This document shows, one piece after another, positions 43,019 through 55,011 of a stretch of 64,000 nucleotides of DNA. The notes beneath the pieces were generated by a model. The model was not told the origin of the DNA, did no database searches, and worked only from the letters and a program-made list of their open reading frames with translations. The DNA is from Lucinisca nassula (taxonomy: Eukaryota; Mollusca; Bivalvia; Lucinida; Lucinidae). Where the stretch lies: contig CAUZLF010000240.1 of the NCBI GenBank assembly GCA_963580285.1, positions 44,777 to 108,776 on the forward strand. Direction: 5' to 3'. The position numbers and the translations under genes are program-made. The stretch's first letter is position 1, and every line of letters starts with the position of its first letter.

Positions 43019-43183
43019 CCCTTCTCTTGCTGAATATTCATTTAAGCCACACCCATTTCTGTCTATCAACCAATCAAATTACTCGATGTAATTTATTGCT
43101 ACAAATTCATAAACTGAATGGCAAACAGTGTACATCCTGATCAGATCCAAAGATATAGGTTGTCGCGAACAGCATGATAAGGG
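43019..43183. mobile_element. piggyBac-like MITE, TTAA on both sides
   Basis: It is flanked by TTAA at 43015-43018 and 43184-43187. It starts CCCTTCTCTTGCTG and ends cagcatgataaggg. It matches 12790-12994 but has lost one arm of the inner hairpin (only gtgtacatcctgatcagat remains). Confidence 0.88.
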
Positions 43184-43530
43184 TTAATTATTGAAAAACT
43201 GCATTGCATGACTAAATAACACTGGTGGTCTGCGATGAAAGCTTTGTTATGTATGTCATATTGTAAGCATGTATTTTGTTTCTTTGTATTGAAAGGGTTA
43301 TTGTCATTTGATAGCAGGAAATATAATTGTTAAGGGAAAACAAATGCGCACTTTGGTAATAGTGCTTACTATATTTTATTTTTGAAACTTACCTGTAGTT
43401 CACTTGCTGTTAAAACCCAGGTTGGGGCATCATTATGTATATAATTGGTGACATGTGCTAATATCAACTAAAAATTCATGGTTTTATACGGTTCATACTT
43501 GTTATACTGTAGATATTGTTAAGGGCTAGT

Positions 43531-43600
43531 AGCAGACATGCCACACACCACAGATATGTTGGTAAGGGCTAGTAGCAGACATGCCACACACCACTCAAAG
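43531..43600. repeat. 25-base motif, two close copies
   Basis: The words ggctagtagcagacatgcca and cacacca occur twice, 39-40 bases apart. Variants recur at about 46104-46130 and 47378-47403, and nowhere else that I noticed. Confidence 0.75.
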
Positions 43601-43897
43601 CTTGGAACTAATTTGTCTTGTTCTAAATGTATGAACAGTGTTTGTGTAATGGAATAGTATAGCAGTTGAGCTTGTAACAGAAGGAATAATTGGAAGGCAC
43701 CACTAATTATGTAACCAGTCCAATGAGTAGAAAATGACATTATAAACATGAAACATAGTAAAGGAAGAAACACTTGGTCAATATTGAAGAACAGGAACAA
43801 ACAATAATTGTAATTTTATGCTATGAACATTATCCTATGCAAAATGATAACACATCCATGTGGTACAAACTTTCATATCTCCAGAATCGTTTATGTT
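43601..43897. other. Unclassified stretch
   Basis: No known repeat or gene; a 93-codon - frame at 43519-43800 has no motif. Confidence 0.35.
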
Positions 43898-44215
43898 TCT
43901 TTGTTTTATGTGAGGTTTAACGTCCCCGTTAACACTGTAAAGGTCATTTTGGAGACATTGCTTATAACTTAGTGGGACTTCTACCACAGATTTAGATGAA
44001 ATGACATCTCAAGCCCTGTCGTGCTATAAAACAAATAGGGTTTATATTAAACCATGGATGGGCAGACTCACACCGCCTTGCCTGGGCAGGCTTAGATCCT
44101 CTAAGCGGTTTACCATTAATCGTGTGTGGGTTGGTTTCAGGTATGCATGTAAGCATAATGCAGCGCATCTATTTCTTCAAGCCCTGATGGGCGGGGGCTG
44201 TAAATGGTTCATATG
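43898..44215 (-). mobile_element. SINE-like family E copy
   Basis: The tail is at the left (tgaggtttaacgtccccgtt). The body is standard. The far end is ccctgatgggcggggg. A decayed family B hairpin follows at about 44230-44350. Confidence 0.7.
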
Positions 44216-44479
44216 CTAATGAAAATCATGTATATTCTTCTTATTTTTACTGCAGAGATAGGTTAAGGGTGCTCGCTATAAGTACCTGATCGAGGCAGTT
44301 CTAATGAGTACACACAGCCTATGTGTATGAAAAGAAATCTGAAAAATCATTAATAGTGCTGTACACCCAAAATGTCTTTATATAATTTTGGTTGTAGACA
44401 GGTTATCATTACACAGAGTTGTTAATGTGATTGTAAGAGAAAGATGGTTCATGCATATCTATAACACCCTAGATACAAA

Positions 44480-44978
44480 CTTTAAGATGAAATGTTGTGA
44501 TATTTGTCTTTTTGTTAGCTCAAAATATAGATTACGGGTACATGTTAGAACAGTCTGCTTGAGGCTGTTCTAAGGGGTACCCACATTTTATATTTTAGAG
44601 CAGAAATAAGAAAAAAAATGTTTACCCCTGTAAACGCCAGTTTCATTAGTATAACTCATCCGTGCGAGATAGTGCATTTTTCCACATCTCCAAAATGGCT
44701 ACTTTTGTGATGGAAATACGTGATATTTTTCTTATAAATGCTGAAAACATAGGTTGTTGGTGCTCGTTAGAACCGCCTTGGTTCTAATGAGTACCCACAA
44801 CCTATGTGTTGGAGAAGAAATAAGGCTTTTAATGTTTACCCCGTGAAACCCCATGTTTCTTTATATAAATTGGGGTTTAGGGGGGTCTTTATTTCATGGA
44901 CTTGTTCACCTGATGTTTATTATATAAAGTTGGGGTTAAAGGGGGTCAAAAGGTATATATAGGCATGTTTTGTTGATG
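44480..44978 (+). mobile_element. MITE family A copy split by MITE B
   Basis: The left part 44480-44655 has the hairpin and gtttacccctgtaaacgcca. The right part 44914-44978 has agttggggttaaagggggtc and ggcatgttttgttgatg. Together they form one A element, interrupted in the middle of its right arm. Confidence 0.75.
44656..44908 (-). mobile_element. MITE family B inside MITE A
   Basis: The reversed copy ends with ttatttcatggacttgttc. Similar words, attagtata on the left and attatata on the right, may be its target duplication. The hairpin is shortened (gttagaaccgccttggttctaa). Confidence 0.72.
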
Positions 44979-44979
44979 A

Positions 44980-45788
44980 TTACTTCAATCTCTTGAAATC
45001 CCAAGTGTCAGCTGCACCAACAACCTCAGTGTACAAAAACCCCTGTAGATCTAGCTGTATTGAAGTACACAGGAACCGGAACCATTTATAAGCTTCGTCT
45101 TTTGATGGGTGTACACCATCATAGAGGTTGTGATACACTGTTGTTTTGTGTGTTTTTTGTTGGTGCGATGCTGACCCCTGAGTTTTTGTTTACAAAGAAT
45201 CAGGTTACGGTCCCAGCGAACACTTCTCTTTGAATACTTTTCATTTAAGGTACTGATATGGGTGTTCACTAGGGCTATATCCTGTTCCAAATGTGTTTGC
45301 TGAAGTGATATTTGCGTGTCTGTCATGATGCATGTGTCATGTGAAAGATTGCCATGTGAAATTTGGTAATTTTTTGAATCCAAAAGACTTGAAGGTGGGA
45401 TATGTACAGCTTTAAAATAAATGTTATGTGAAGAAATGTATTCATATAAAGAAGATAACTTTTTTTTTATTTGTTCAATTTGATCATCCTGATGCTGATA
45501 AACAATCTGAAACTGATGGTTGGGTAGTTTGATTTTTTTTGTGAACCTGCATATACCAGCAGCCATGATGATGAAGGTGTATGGATAAAGTGTTGCGTGT
45601 ATTGTGTTGATTTTCTGCTTTATAAGAGTTGAAATTTTGTCAATGCTTGCCCCAGCCTGTACATTGACCTGAACATGACATGTCTGGAAAAGTTTTTTTT
45701 CTTGAATGTATTTCTGTAGGCTACCACCTCTTGAATCTGTATAGATAAGGACTTGAGGAGCATTCATCTGCAAAGACATATTATTCAT
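44980..45788 (-). pseudogene. SGNH/GDSL-hydrolase-like protein, one frameshift
   Basis: The frame starts with Met at 45788. An early block VLIYTDSRGGSL sits where this family has its nucleophile Ser (GDS-like; Thr-Asp-Ser here). AGASIDKISTLI and FIIMAAGICRFT follow. The last block, YDGVHPSKDEAYKWF (about 45090-45130), holds the typical Asp and His. It is in another frame, so one indel lies at about 45150, in or near a homopolymer run. The stop is at 44980-44982, just beside MITE A. SGNH domains cleave esters and also occur in ORFs of some retroelements. No signal peptide is seen. Membership of the Helitron or of another element is open. Confidence 0.65.
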
Positions 45789-45805
45789 GACATTTTAACA
45801 TCCCT

Positions 45806-45990
45806 GAAATTGCTACTTTTCTGAAGAGAAAGTGTGAAAATTTTCTTATTTACAATGCAAACATAGGTTGTGGGTGCTTGTTAGAAGCGCATCATTTCAG
45901 TGGTTCTAAGGAGTACCGACAACGTAAGTCTTTGACGAGAAATAAGAAAAATATGGCATATCCCCCTTAAACCCCAGTTTTCAGTATATA
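45806..45990 (-). repeat. MITE family B, outer left end missing
   Basis: It has gaaattgctacttttctgaa, ttcttatttacaatgcaaac and a decayed hairpin (gttagaagcgcatcatttca), then cccttaaaccccagttttc. It stops before the caagtccgtg end. Confidence 0.65.
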
Positions 45991-46103
45991 TACAAACAGA
46001 CATGTAAGTAGCACAACAGTGAAGGTATCCATGGTTCATGGTATATTTGGTAAGTACAGACTGAGTTACAGGTATAAGACAACTGCATGAAATGATCATT
46101 AAG

Positions 46104-46130
46104 GCTAGTAGCTGACGTGCCACACACCCT
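46104..46130. repeat. 25-base motif, third copy
   Basis: It reads ggctagtagctgacgtgcca then cacaccc. It sits between the SGNH-like frame and the Helitron frame. 46131-46670 has only a decayed type-H scrap near 46590-46640. Confidence 0.65.
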
Positions 46131-46670
46131 AAGCAATTTAGAAAATATTAACATAACGTTAAAGTTTATTTTATTTGTTGAGTTTCTGATGGGTCTGAAC
46201 ACTATAATCAAAGTATGTAGTTCAAATGGAGCTGTTCATTTTACCTGTACTGACATTTGTGCAGGGCACCCTTATAAGTAAGGGTTAATAGGCAGTACAT
46301 TGAATTCATCCGTTTAGCTGATCTGTTTAATAAGCAATGAACAGGACTGAAATCAATAGGCAGAGTGTATAATGAATAAGTTGAAAAATGGAGTAAAGAC
46401 ATGTGTGAAAGCAAATTGCGACAGATCAGTTTGCCTACACGCAGACAATTTCAGTATTTACTGCTAATAGTTATGAAACATTGGTGATGTGTCTTTATCC
46501 CTTGTTTCTGGAGACTTTTGAATGACATGTAGTACTGAACCCATTTTGTATTAGAAACCCTAAATGGGTAGTTGTAAAATAGTTGCGGCCCAGATGAGAT
46601 TTCGCAGAACCCGGCGTCTGATCAGGGCCTGCAAAGTTTGCATAATTTGTAGGAATTTTCGAAATGAATT

Positions 46671-46926
46671 TGTTTGATTTGAGGTTTAACGTCCCCGTCA
46701 AGACTGTAAAGGTCATTTATGGGGCGTTGCTTTAAAGTTTGTTGGACTTTTAGCCGACATTGAGATGAAATGACATCTCAAGCCGTGCTGCCCAATGAAA
46801 CCAATGGGGTATATAAGCATGGACGGCCGGACACTGTACTTGTGTGCGGTTTGGTTTCAGGTCTGCGTGGAAGCATCATGCAGCCTATCTATATTTGAAA
46901 GCCCCGATGGGCGGTGGGCGTGAAAT
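46671..46926 (-). mobile_element. SINE-like family E copy, internally shortened
   Basis: The tail is at the left (tttgatttgaggtttaacgt). It lacks the segment around tctaagcggtttaccag. The far end is ccccgatgggcggtggg. 46927-47377 shows nothing recognised. Confidence 0.7.
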
Positions 46927-47377
46927 GAATGAGGAAAAAAGGCAGATGGACACCCATAGACTAAGAAATTGATTCCTGGGATATATGATGACGAAGATTT
47001 GATTTGGTACAAAATGTGATGTATAGAGTTGGAGTGTCAATCACTATGATCTAATAAGTGTTGATGGGCATTGAACGTGAGAGTTACACATACTGTCTTA
47101 TTCCTGCCTATTGATTTCACCTGTGATTGATAAATCGCATTGTTTTGCATTGTATTGTCTGCCATTGTTTGGGTCACAGTTTGGAAATAAAAGATGTTTA
47201 AACTGACTGGAAGCGACGGTACTGTAAGTTACATTGTATGGAACCTGAAGCTCAATCCAGCTGACTATATGTGTAAATAATGTAAGTTGTCACAATGGGC
47301 AAAGTTAGAAGCATTGATGCAGTTTATTCAGAAATTAATACAAAACATGGACGGAAAACATGCAGCTGTTTATAAGA

Positions 47378-47403
47378 GGTTAGTAGCTGACATGCCACAC
47401 ACC
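47378..47403. repeat. 25-base motif, fourth copy
   Basis: It reads ggttagtagctgacatgcca then cacacca. It lies about 70 bases beyond the Helitron stop codon, on its 3' side. Confidence 0.65.
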
Positions 47404-47471
47404 AATGCAGCTGCAAGTTCCCTGTAGTAAATGAACGTTTAGAGACTATCATTTTCAGATAATGCCATTAA

Positions 47472-50400
47472 TTATTCTTCAGGAGAGAAGGTTGGGTCTA
47501 TTGTAGCCATAATGGTGTGGAAAACATCATCAGTGTCAAACATTTTGAAAGTTTGTTTCGTCATTTCAGACAGAAAAGCTATTCTTTCGAGTTCTTGATG
47601 CCGGGCCTGTGTTGTCGGGGTATTGACTCGATGGCAGAGGCGATCTTCATTGACAAGTACATTGGGATGCCAAGCAAAATCAGGAAATTCACCTGGTCCA
47701 CCAGCAGTCTTTGCTCGAGAGAGAGCAACGAAAAGGGCACCAGTATTTTTTGACTCAAACTGCTTGGTACCAGGGTCAATGACAATGTACTGATTTGTTT
47801 CTCCTCTGCCAATAGTCATACCCTGACATCTGTGAATAGTTGTGCCCCAACCCAGCCTAAGTGGAATCTGCTTCCTTTTGCACCCATAACAAAAGCAATC
47901 TACCCTTCTTTCTACAGGTACTATGGGTACTAGTTTTGGTGAACCTGGTAAGAATACAGGTCCTGTATATTTGTCAAACTCCACTATGACTACATCTGGC
48001 AAAGAATCTTTTGGAGTTCTGTCACCCAAGTACACAATGTCAATAACTTTACCCATAGACCCATTAAACAAACCAAAAGGGACATGAAGGTTACATGTGA
48101 GCATGACTCTTGCACCCTGACACAAGTAAAGGTTTTGTTGTAGACCCGCAGCTTTGTCACTTGTTGCTTTTTTGGCATGCGTTCCATGATCAACTGCTGA
48201 GATTTGTGCTATAGGTGCATTTTCATTGGCTTTTAAGAGCTCAGTCTTATTATGATTCCACTCAGCGAGATGAGTAGGAAAAACGAACAGGCCATGTCTG
48301 AACATATCTGTTAATAGTTGCTCGCCATATGTGACCCTTAGATTCTCCCACTGAAATTGCTGAAGCCATTTGGCTTGTTGTATTGAGGTTTTGTGTTCCC
48401 TCATTGACATAAGGACATTTCTTAATTGTTGCTGGCTTTGACTTTGCCTAACAATTGTTTTTAAGGTTATGGCCACTTGAAAAGCTCTCCAGACAAGTGC
48501 CCCATGTAGAGCTGCAGATGTTTTGCTTTTGCAGAGGTATACTGGGGAATCGCAGACAGGTGGTAACTGAACGTCATCACCCAAGAGTACAACAACCGGA
48601 ATGCCGCCCTATGAGGCATTGGAGTTATTTTTGCCATGTTTGCATAAGAACTCCATCCAGCCTAAAGTTGTACAACCAACAAGTGAGCGTTCATCAACAA
48701 ATAGCGCACACAAATCTGCACAGTTTTTTTTGTAGTATTTCCCCTCTTACGCCATCTGGTGCCGTCATATCTTGGGTCAGTTCTTTGCCAGTTGGTATCT
48801 TCAGGAAACTGTGTATAGTTTGTCCTGAGAGGAGGTTAGCACTATTTCCTGTAGGACCCAAGACTTGAACTGACTTGTTGTTTTGAAGAAGCTTTCTGAT
48901 GGAATGGACTAAGCATTTAACTAGAAAGCTTTTGCTTGATCCTGCCGTACCGCTGACCACCAAACGAAGAGGTTCAATCGAACTTGGGTCTTGTCTGTAC
49001 TGTATCAATGTCAGCATGACAAGGTTGAATGCAAACCTCTGTTCTTTGTTGAGAAGAGTCGAATTAACCTGTGGAAGATCCAGGACATCATCAGGAATGT
49101 ATGGATCTGTTTCCAAGTTTTCGATAAATTTGACACCATAGTCAACAGGGTAAACATGATTGGCCAGGGTCCAATCATGACCTGGACCCCCATCATCAAA
49201 CACAAACTCAGAGGTATCAACATAATCAGGATTTGGTTGTAAAACACTCATCCATTCAGGCTGCTGAACCTCGTCTTCATCTGGCATTTCAGAATCAGAC
49301 TGTGAATCTTGATTGTCTGTGTCTCGGCGCTTTGCTTTTTCTACATCTGCTTTAACAAAATTGGGGCAATGTTCACTGGCCAGGAATTGTGTCATGATCT
49401 CTGTCCATGTGAGTTCTGGGTCCTTAATGTCACAGATTTGACGCCAGCTTGGCCAGTGCAGTAGTAACATTGACCTTGAGTAATCCTCATTTAATGGCCA
49501 TGTTGCTCTGAGGCAGCTTCCACTAATAACTGGCACTTTCCCCTGTTTACAAATAAATTGATACCATGAGCATTGTTCTTCTGCAGGACGGCTAAGGTAC
49601 TTATCAAGGGGTGTACTCTTTGTTAAAGTGGAACCGGTGCGTTCCAGAATACGCGACCCAGAAAAGCTAACAGTCTGGAATTGATGGCTGCACCGATACA
49701 GGGGCAAGCTGATGAGCTCATATGATGCTTCCATGCTGGAGATATCCCTTTTAACCGTGTTCATTAATAGTTTTGTACACACTGATTGAGCAGTGGCACC
49801 CGTGGACTCGTCCGCAGAATGTACTAAGTCATGAAAGAGCTCCACAACAGCACCTGTAGGTTCATTTCCTTTGCAGGCATACCCTGTAATGTATTTCTCT
49901 GTTGCTATAATGTCTTCAACAGAGGGATTTTGTGGGTGGCTCTTTGACAAGATGAGAGAAATATCGCCATTTGCTCTCCATCCTTGGGTATGGTACATGG
50001 AGTGTTGTACCAACATGGGATGGTCCCTTTTCATCTGCAACCGAAGAGAGCCATTTTTGTCCTTGACTATTGCTGGATTTTGTCTCAGAAGTTTTCCAGG
50101 CTGATTTTGTGGTCCAAACTCCATTCTACAGACTTTTTGACCCTGGTGTGGACCGCGTTTTGGTTTTGTCCAGCAGAAATCAGAACATCTGTGGATGTTG
50201 ATTCTGTTGGTAAGCAGTAAGTGATCCTCCAAGAGTGACTCCTGTGTCTGAGAGACATCCATAAGGAGTTTTATGAGTGGATTTTTCTCTTCAGGAGGAG
50301 CTGGTGCAGCACCTTCAGGGGGTGGCCATAAATCTTTTCTAGAAGAGCCTGCATCATCTGTACCAGCAGGGTGTGATGCTGTCATCCGAAAATTGGATAT

Positions 50401-52989
50401 AGCCCAATCAGAAAGTGTTTTTGCACATTCTTGATCACCAAGACCTGAGTTCATGGCTTCATGTAGGAGATGATGTGGCTGCTTGTCTTTACGCCAACAT
50501 AGTCCATGCCAGTGGATCATTCCACGGGATTTGGCAAATTCTTGCCTATACCAATATGCAGAGACATTGAAAGCAGGATGCATGACCTTTTCAAAGTATG
50601 ACTTTGTACGCAGATCAAAATAATGCGAGACGATGTGCGTGTTCTTTTGTAGGACTTGAAAAAGTGTGTTACGGTTGCTTAGATCCAGACTGGCGGCTGA
50701 TGTATGTGCAGTGTACATTTCAAGCAAGCGTCGCAATGGTTTAAAGTGGTACTCTGCGCAGCTGCCTGTGGTGAAGAAAGATGGCAATCCATTCCCTTCA
50801 TTAATCTGGAACTGTATGAGAGACCGCAGCTCTTTCTGTCTCTGTGCCCAATACTGGGAAGTACCCCGCAAGCAAGCACCAAAGTACAAGATTTTTTTGC
50901 CAATGGAAATATCACTGTTTGTTAATTTTTCTTTCATTTCTTCAAGAGTCAGTGGATTTTCTCCAAGTTGTTGTTTAACAATGAAACTGCTTTGCTCAAG
51001 TGTGCGTTTACGCATGATGATGTTATGCACAATAAACTTGAAATATTGATGTTGAGCAAAGCGTCCGTCTTTGAACCACATTAGGTGTTCCGCCCAGTCC
51101 GACATTGAAGCACACGTGCGTGGACGGTTGATGTGAAAATCGCCAGTCCCATATGGGAAGAGACAGGGGAAACTTAAAGTAAAGAAATATTTAGTTGTAA
51201 ACTCTGAAAGAGGAAGATTGTCTCTGGTAGGCCAAGGTATAGTTACAGTTGTCCTTTTTGCCGTGACTGGACCATGATTTGGACCGAGAACTTCGTGAAC
51301 AACTTTCTCCACCTCTTCCCTGATATTCATACAGGGTTCAGGTAAATTAACACCAGAAGCTGTGTCCCCAACAACATCTCCTGGATCTGATTGTTGTGGA
51401 GCTGGACCTTCATCATTTGAATCTGATGAAGATGTTGTTTCGACTGTTGGCAGCTGTATAGGTCCATCTTGGGGGAGTTGATCCAGCCGGGACTGGCAGA
51501 TATTAATGTCTGAGTAAGCTGGGTTGTGCATTTTCAGCCACACCAACGCGTCTTGGACAACGTACCTGCGGACGTTGAAGTCAGATGTTGTCTGATTTTT
51601 GCCTAGCTTCCGAACCCGAATAAGATTAATTTCTGAAGGCAGTTTTGGCAAAATCATTGATGGCTCATTGACATTTTGGGGAAAAGTGACGCAGTGGCCA
51701 TTCGCTGCTATACCCCCATGCTTCAACATATGAACCTGAATAGCAGGGGCTAATCTGCAAATTAGTTGTTGTTCAACGACCGTTAGGTTAAGTAACTGGT
51801 CGGGAACATCCCCCGGGTCCATGTTGTTGTCAAAAGAAAACATCTTAATAGTACTTTTGTCTCTGTTGCAACGTGAGCAGATATTTTCACATGCCATTTT
51901 CATTTCCAAACGGCGCTCCTTGCAGACATCACAGAAATGAAAGCTGTATGCCATCTGTTGTAATTCAAAGTCACGAATACAGTCCATGACTTTGTTGTAT
52001 TGTGGATCCTGTGAGAGTGGAGGTGGGTGTGGTAAGTCTAGTACAGAGGCATGTAATTGTTTTTGTCTAGATTTGATCCTGTTATTTATCCGCTTATGTC
52101 TAAGTGATGATTCATGTTTTGTTTCTGATACAGTTGGGTGTTGAAAAGATAATCCTAGTGTCCTGCATGTCAAATATAGGTCATTGTCTTTTGCAGAGTA
52201 TTGGTCCAGTGTGACAGGAGAATGTTGTAAATGTGGATTTTGAGTGTTACATGAATCAGTGTGTGTATTTTTAGTGCAAGAGGCATTTTTCTTGCTATGT
52301 GTCTTATCCATCATCCTGTTTTTCTTCTTGCCAAATGTGTGGCTATGGGAACTGCTTCTTTTTGCATTGTCTTTCCCCAAATTTGGTAGATGGTTTGTGA
52401 GAGGAGGTTGTAGAAAAGCATGTATTGGATATTGATCAGTTTCTCTTAGTAATGTGTAATGTTCATCTGATAAGAGTAATGTGATGTTTTCCTGTGAGAG
52501 TGCTGTAGGATGATATTCTTCCAAAGTGTAGCGAATGTGATTGTGTGTTCTGCCTTTTAACCATATTTGGATGTTAGTTTGAAGAACATCACATGCTGCC
52601 CTGACTTCGCACGCAGTTGCCCAACCATTATTTGCTAGCATGATGTCACAGTAAAGACTAATTTGAGGGCTGGGTAAGTCATGTGTTATTGTAGCAAGGT
52701 GTTTGTATATTTCCCAATTTTGCACAACATGCCTGCATATAATGTGTCGGTAATGTGTTGCTTGTGTGAAACTTTGATGAAGTGCTAGACTAAGAGAATT
52801 GAAGAAGCAGTTGCCATCACCTGGAACACTGAAATTGAAATAGTCTGTACCCTGAATATTGACACGAGCATGAAGAACTTCACTGTAGCTACAAACAGCT
52901 GCAGTGTATGGGTGGTCTAGTGAAACATCACTGACAGAACAAACAGAATATGTGTGTTCATTAAGAACTGCACCCCTAAAAGCATCCAT
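47472..52989 (-). pseudogene. Helitron Rep/helicase with N-terminal OTU domain, two lesions
   Basis: The protein starts with Met at 52989. Residues about 50-185 form an OTU cysteine-protease-like domain: DGNC at 58-61 (Asp and nucleophile Cys) and a candidate His at 177. A CxxC pair zone lies at 353-374. The Rep part has FFTTGSCAEYH (739-747), the HUH pair at H826 and H828 (IHWH) and a tyrosine pair YITGY at 1033-1037. The helicase begins near 1310 with Walker A GTAGSSKS (1347-1354). A one-base gain in an 8-base T run (48724-48731, + strand) shifts the frame. After it, FVDERS carries the Walker B acids, then a TAG lies at 48609-48611. The frame reopens to the end with GDDVQLPPV, TIHRCQGMTIG and VALSRAKT. 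With only two lesions in about 5.5 kb it is recent. This resembles OTU-bearing Helitron2/Helentron-like proteins. Terminal sequences were not found. Confidence 0.9.
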
Positions 52990-53903
52990 TTCTTATGTAA
53001 TGTAGCTTATATCTGAGAAATTATGTTCATCATTGTAAAGAGGAGCCGGTAAATGTTATGCCTTACGTTTTAAAAATGAAATCAGACAGATCTTTCGTAA
53101 AAACTGAATGTAATGATTGAAGAGGAAGAAACAAGAAAAGTTGATTTAAAAATTAAAATTTCTGAAGTCGAAAGACGGTAAAAGTTCCCATTTGCAAAGT
53201 GTTGTTACGGACGTTTATGTAGTTGAAACACGTATGACCGTATAAAACAGAATGGGCACATGTACACCTTCAATCTTTGTTGTTAAAACGGGTTGTATCA
53301 GTCGTTCAGTGACAGGTTGGTTGACAGTAAAGAACGCAGACGAAATGTAAACAGTAGACGGGTACATTTTGTTCTGGTTTCGCGGCATCTGTCAAAGAAA
53401 ACGCCTATGTAAATCTAATAAGCGCCTCCGTAATGTGGATGAAAAGTAGAGAAGCAGTCACACTGACGTAAACGAGAATTTGTATTTTTATTAATTATTT
53501 TCTTTGAGTGTTTTCTTGTCAGCAAATGCAACAAAGTAATTGAGAACAGCGGATTGAAATACGAAAATGAGAAAAAAGAAGCTGAAAAGATGAATGTTGT
53601 ACTAGACTGGGGACCGACTGTGTGAAAGGCAGGCATTTTATTAGAAGGAATAACGCGTGAACCATACACCGGAAGTTGTCTCGCATAGTCTCACCGAGAA
53701 TTCACGTGATTTGACCATCAAAAAATATTTATGAGGGAAGCGAATTACGTTGGTATGACAACGCGTGCACCTCTTAGTCTATAGACGGACATGTTCATGT
53801 CCGTATAAACGAAATAAAATTCATCTTCGTAAAACGCACTTTGCCTTATATTAATTGTGGTTTACAAGGGTATTTAATATTCTGACATGCTGCTGTGCTT
53901 TTA
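52990..53903. other. Helitron 5' flank, boundary not found
   Basis: This is AT-rich sequence upstream of the Helitron Met. The 5' end of the element should lie here or nearby, but I cannot mark it. No other gene or repeat is recognised. Confidence 0.35.
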
Positions 53904-54005
53904 CACAAGTCCGTGTGATGTACACCTCTTAAACGCCGCTTTATATAGAGAACTCTGGGGTTTACAGGGGTATACGCTATATTCTTATTTCTATTCCAAG
54001 ACTAA
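53904..54005 (+). repeat. MITE family B, left arm only
   Basis: It has acaagtccgtgtgatgtaca, ggggtttacaggggtatacg and ttctattccaagac, then breaks before the hairpin. 54006-54440 shows no recognised element. Confidence 0.6.
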
Positions 54006-54444
54006 ATCCGTGTGGTACAATTTATACAGGAAAGCATTATACCACATGGGAGTATTGACATTATGGTTTCCGTGCAGACCATGCTGTAGTTCATTCAGAC
54101 CACGAATAGCAAGTTTATTTCGTCTAATTTAATCCATCCAATGCTATTTGTGGTACCAGAGATACAGCAATTTTGTCTGAAGGCAATCTTGGATTTCATC
54201 TCACTTTTCTTTTCAATCGCGAAGCAATTCTGAATAAATCTGAATTAATTTTGCACATCAAAGATAAAAATCGCACTCAAGAAAGAAACAATACCCTTAA
54301 ACGAAGGCCACGGGGTATTGAGGACAAGATTATATGCTTTATAATTGTGCAATGGGAGGTTTTCAGAAATTCAGTAAGATTCCGCTATTAAGACCACCTG
54401 AAATGAAGGCTATATCTGCTTTTAAAAGCTTATTGGGACGGATT

Positions 54445-54860
54445 CATTTATTCTTGGTATGGCAATCTTGTGATAGCCATAACACCAATACCCTTCGAGA
54501 TATATTGATGATACTTGGCACAATCGTAAACGAGGTTGAGACGGCGTGTCATGCGCAAGAACTACAACTCTGGGTGTCATGGTATTTGTGTTATCTCCCT
54601 TACAATAAAATATAATGACTATCTTGTGATCGCTATAACTCCAATACACTTCGAGATATATTGGTGGTACAGGACAAAATTGTAAGCAAGGTTGAGACGA
54701 CGTGTCTTGCGCAAGAGCCACAACTCTGGATGCAATGGTTTTTTAGTTATCTTCCCTTCCAATAAAATAGAATGACTATTTTGTGTTCGCCTTAACTCCA
54801 ATACCATTCGAGATATATTGATGATCCTTTACAAAATTGTCCTCGCTTTGTTTTAAAAGG
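54445..54860. repeat. Tandem repeat, about 156 bp x 3
   Basis: The words cgagatatattg recur at about 54497, 54652 and 54809. tcttgtgatcgctataact and gcgcaagagccacaactctg recur with them. No AGGTCA doublet is present, unlike the other arrays. Confidence 0.8.
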
Positions 54861-55011
54861 TCTTGCACACTGGTCACACAGAATGCTAACTCTCGCATCT
54901 TCGACACTCGGTGGACTATTGCATTCTGTCAGATGACGGCGCTAATGACGCCTGGGGTTTGGTTTAGTTACAGACACCGCTTTCGAATCGGAGTTCGTGA
55001 TCTATTTCAAA

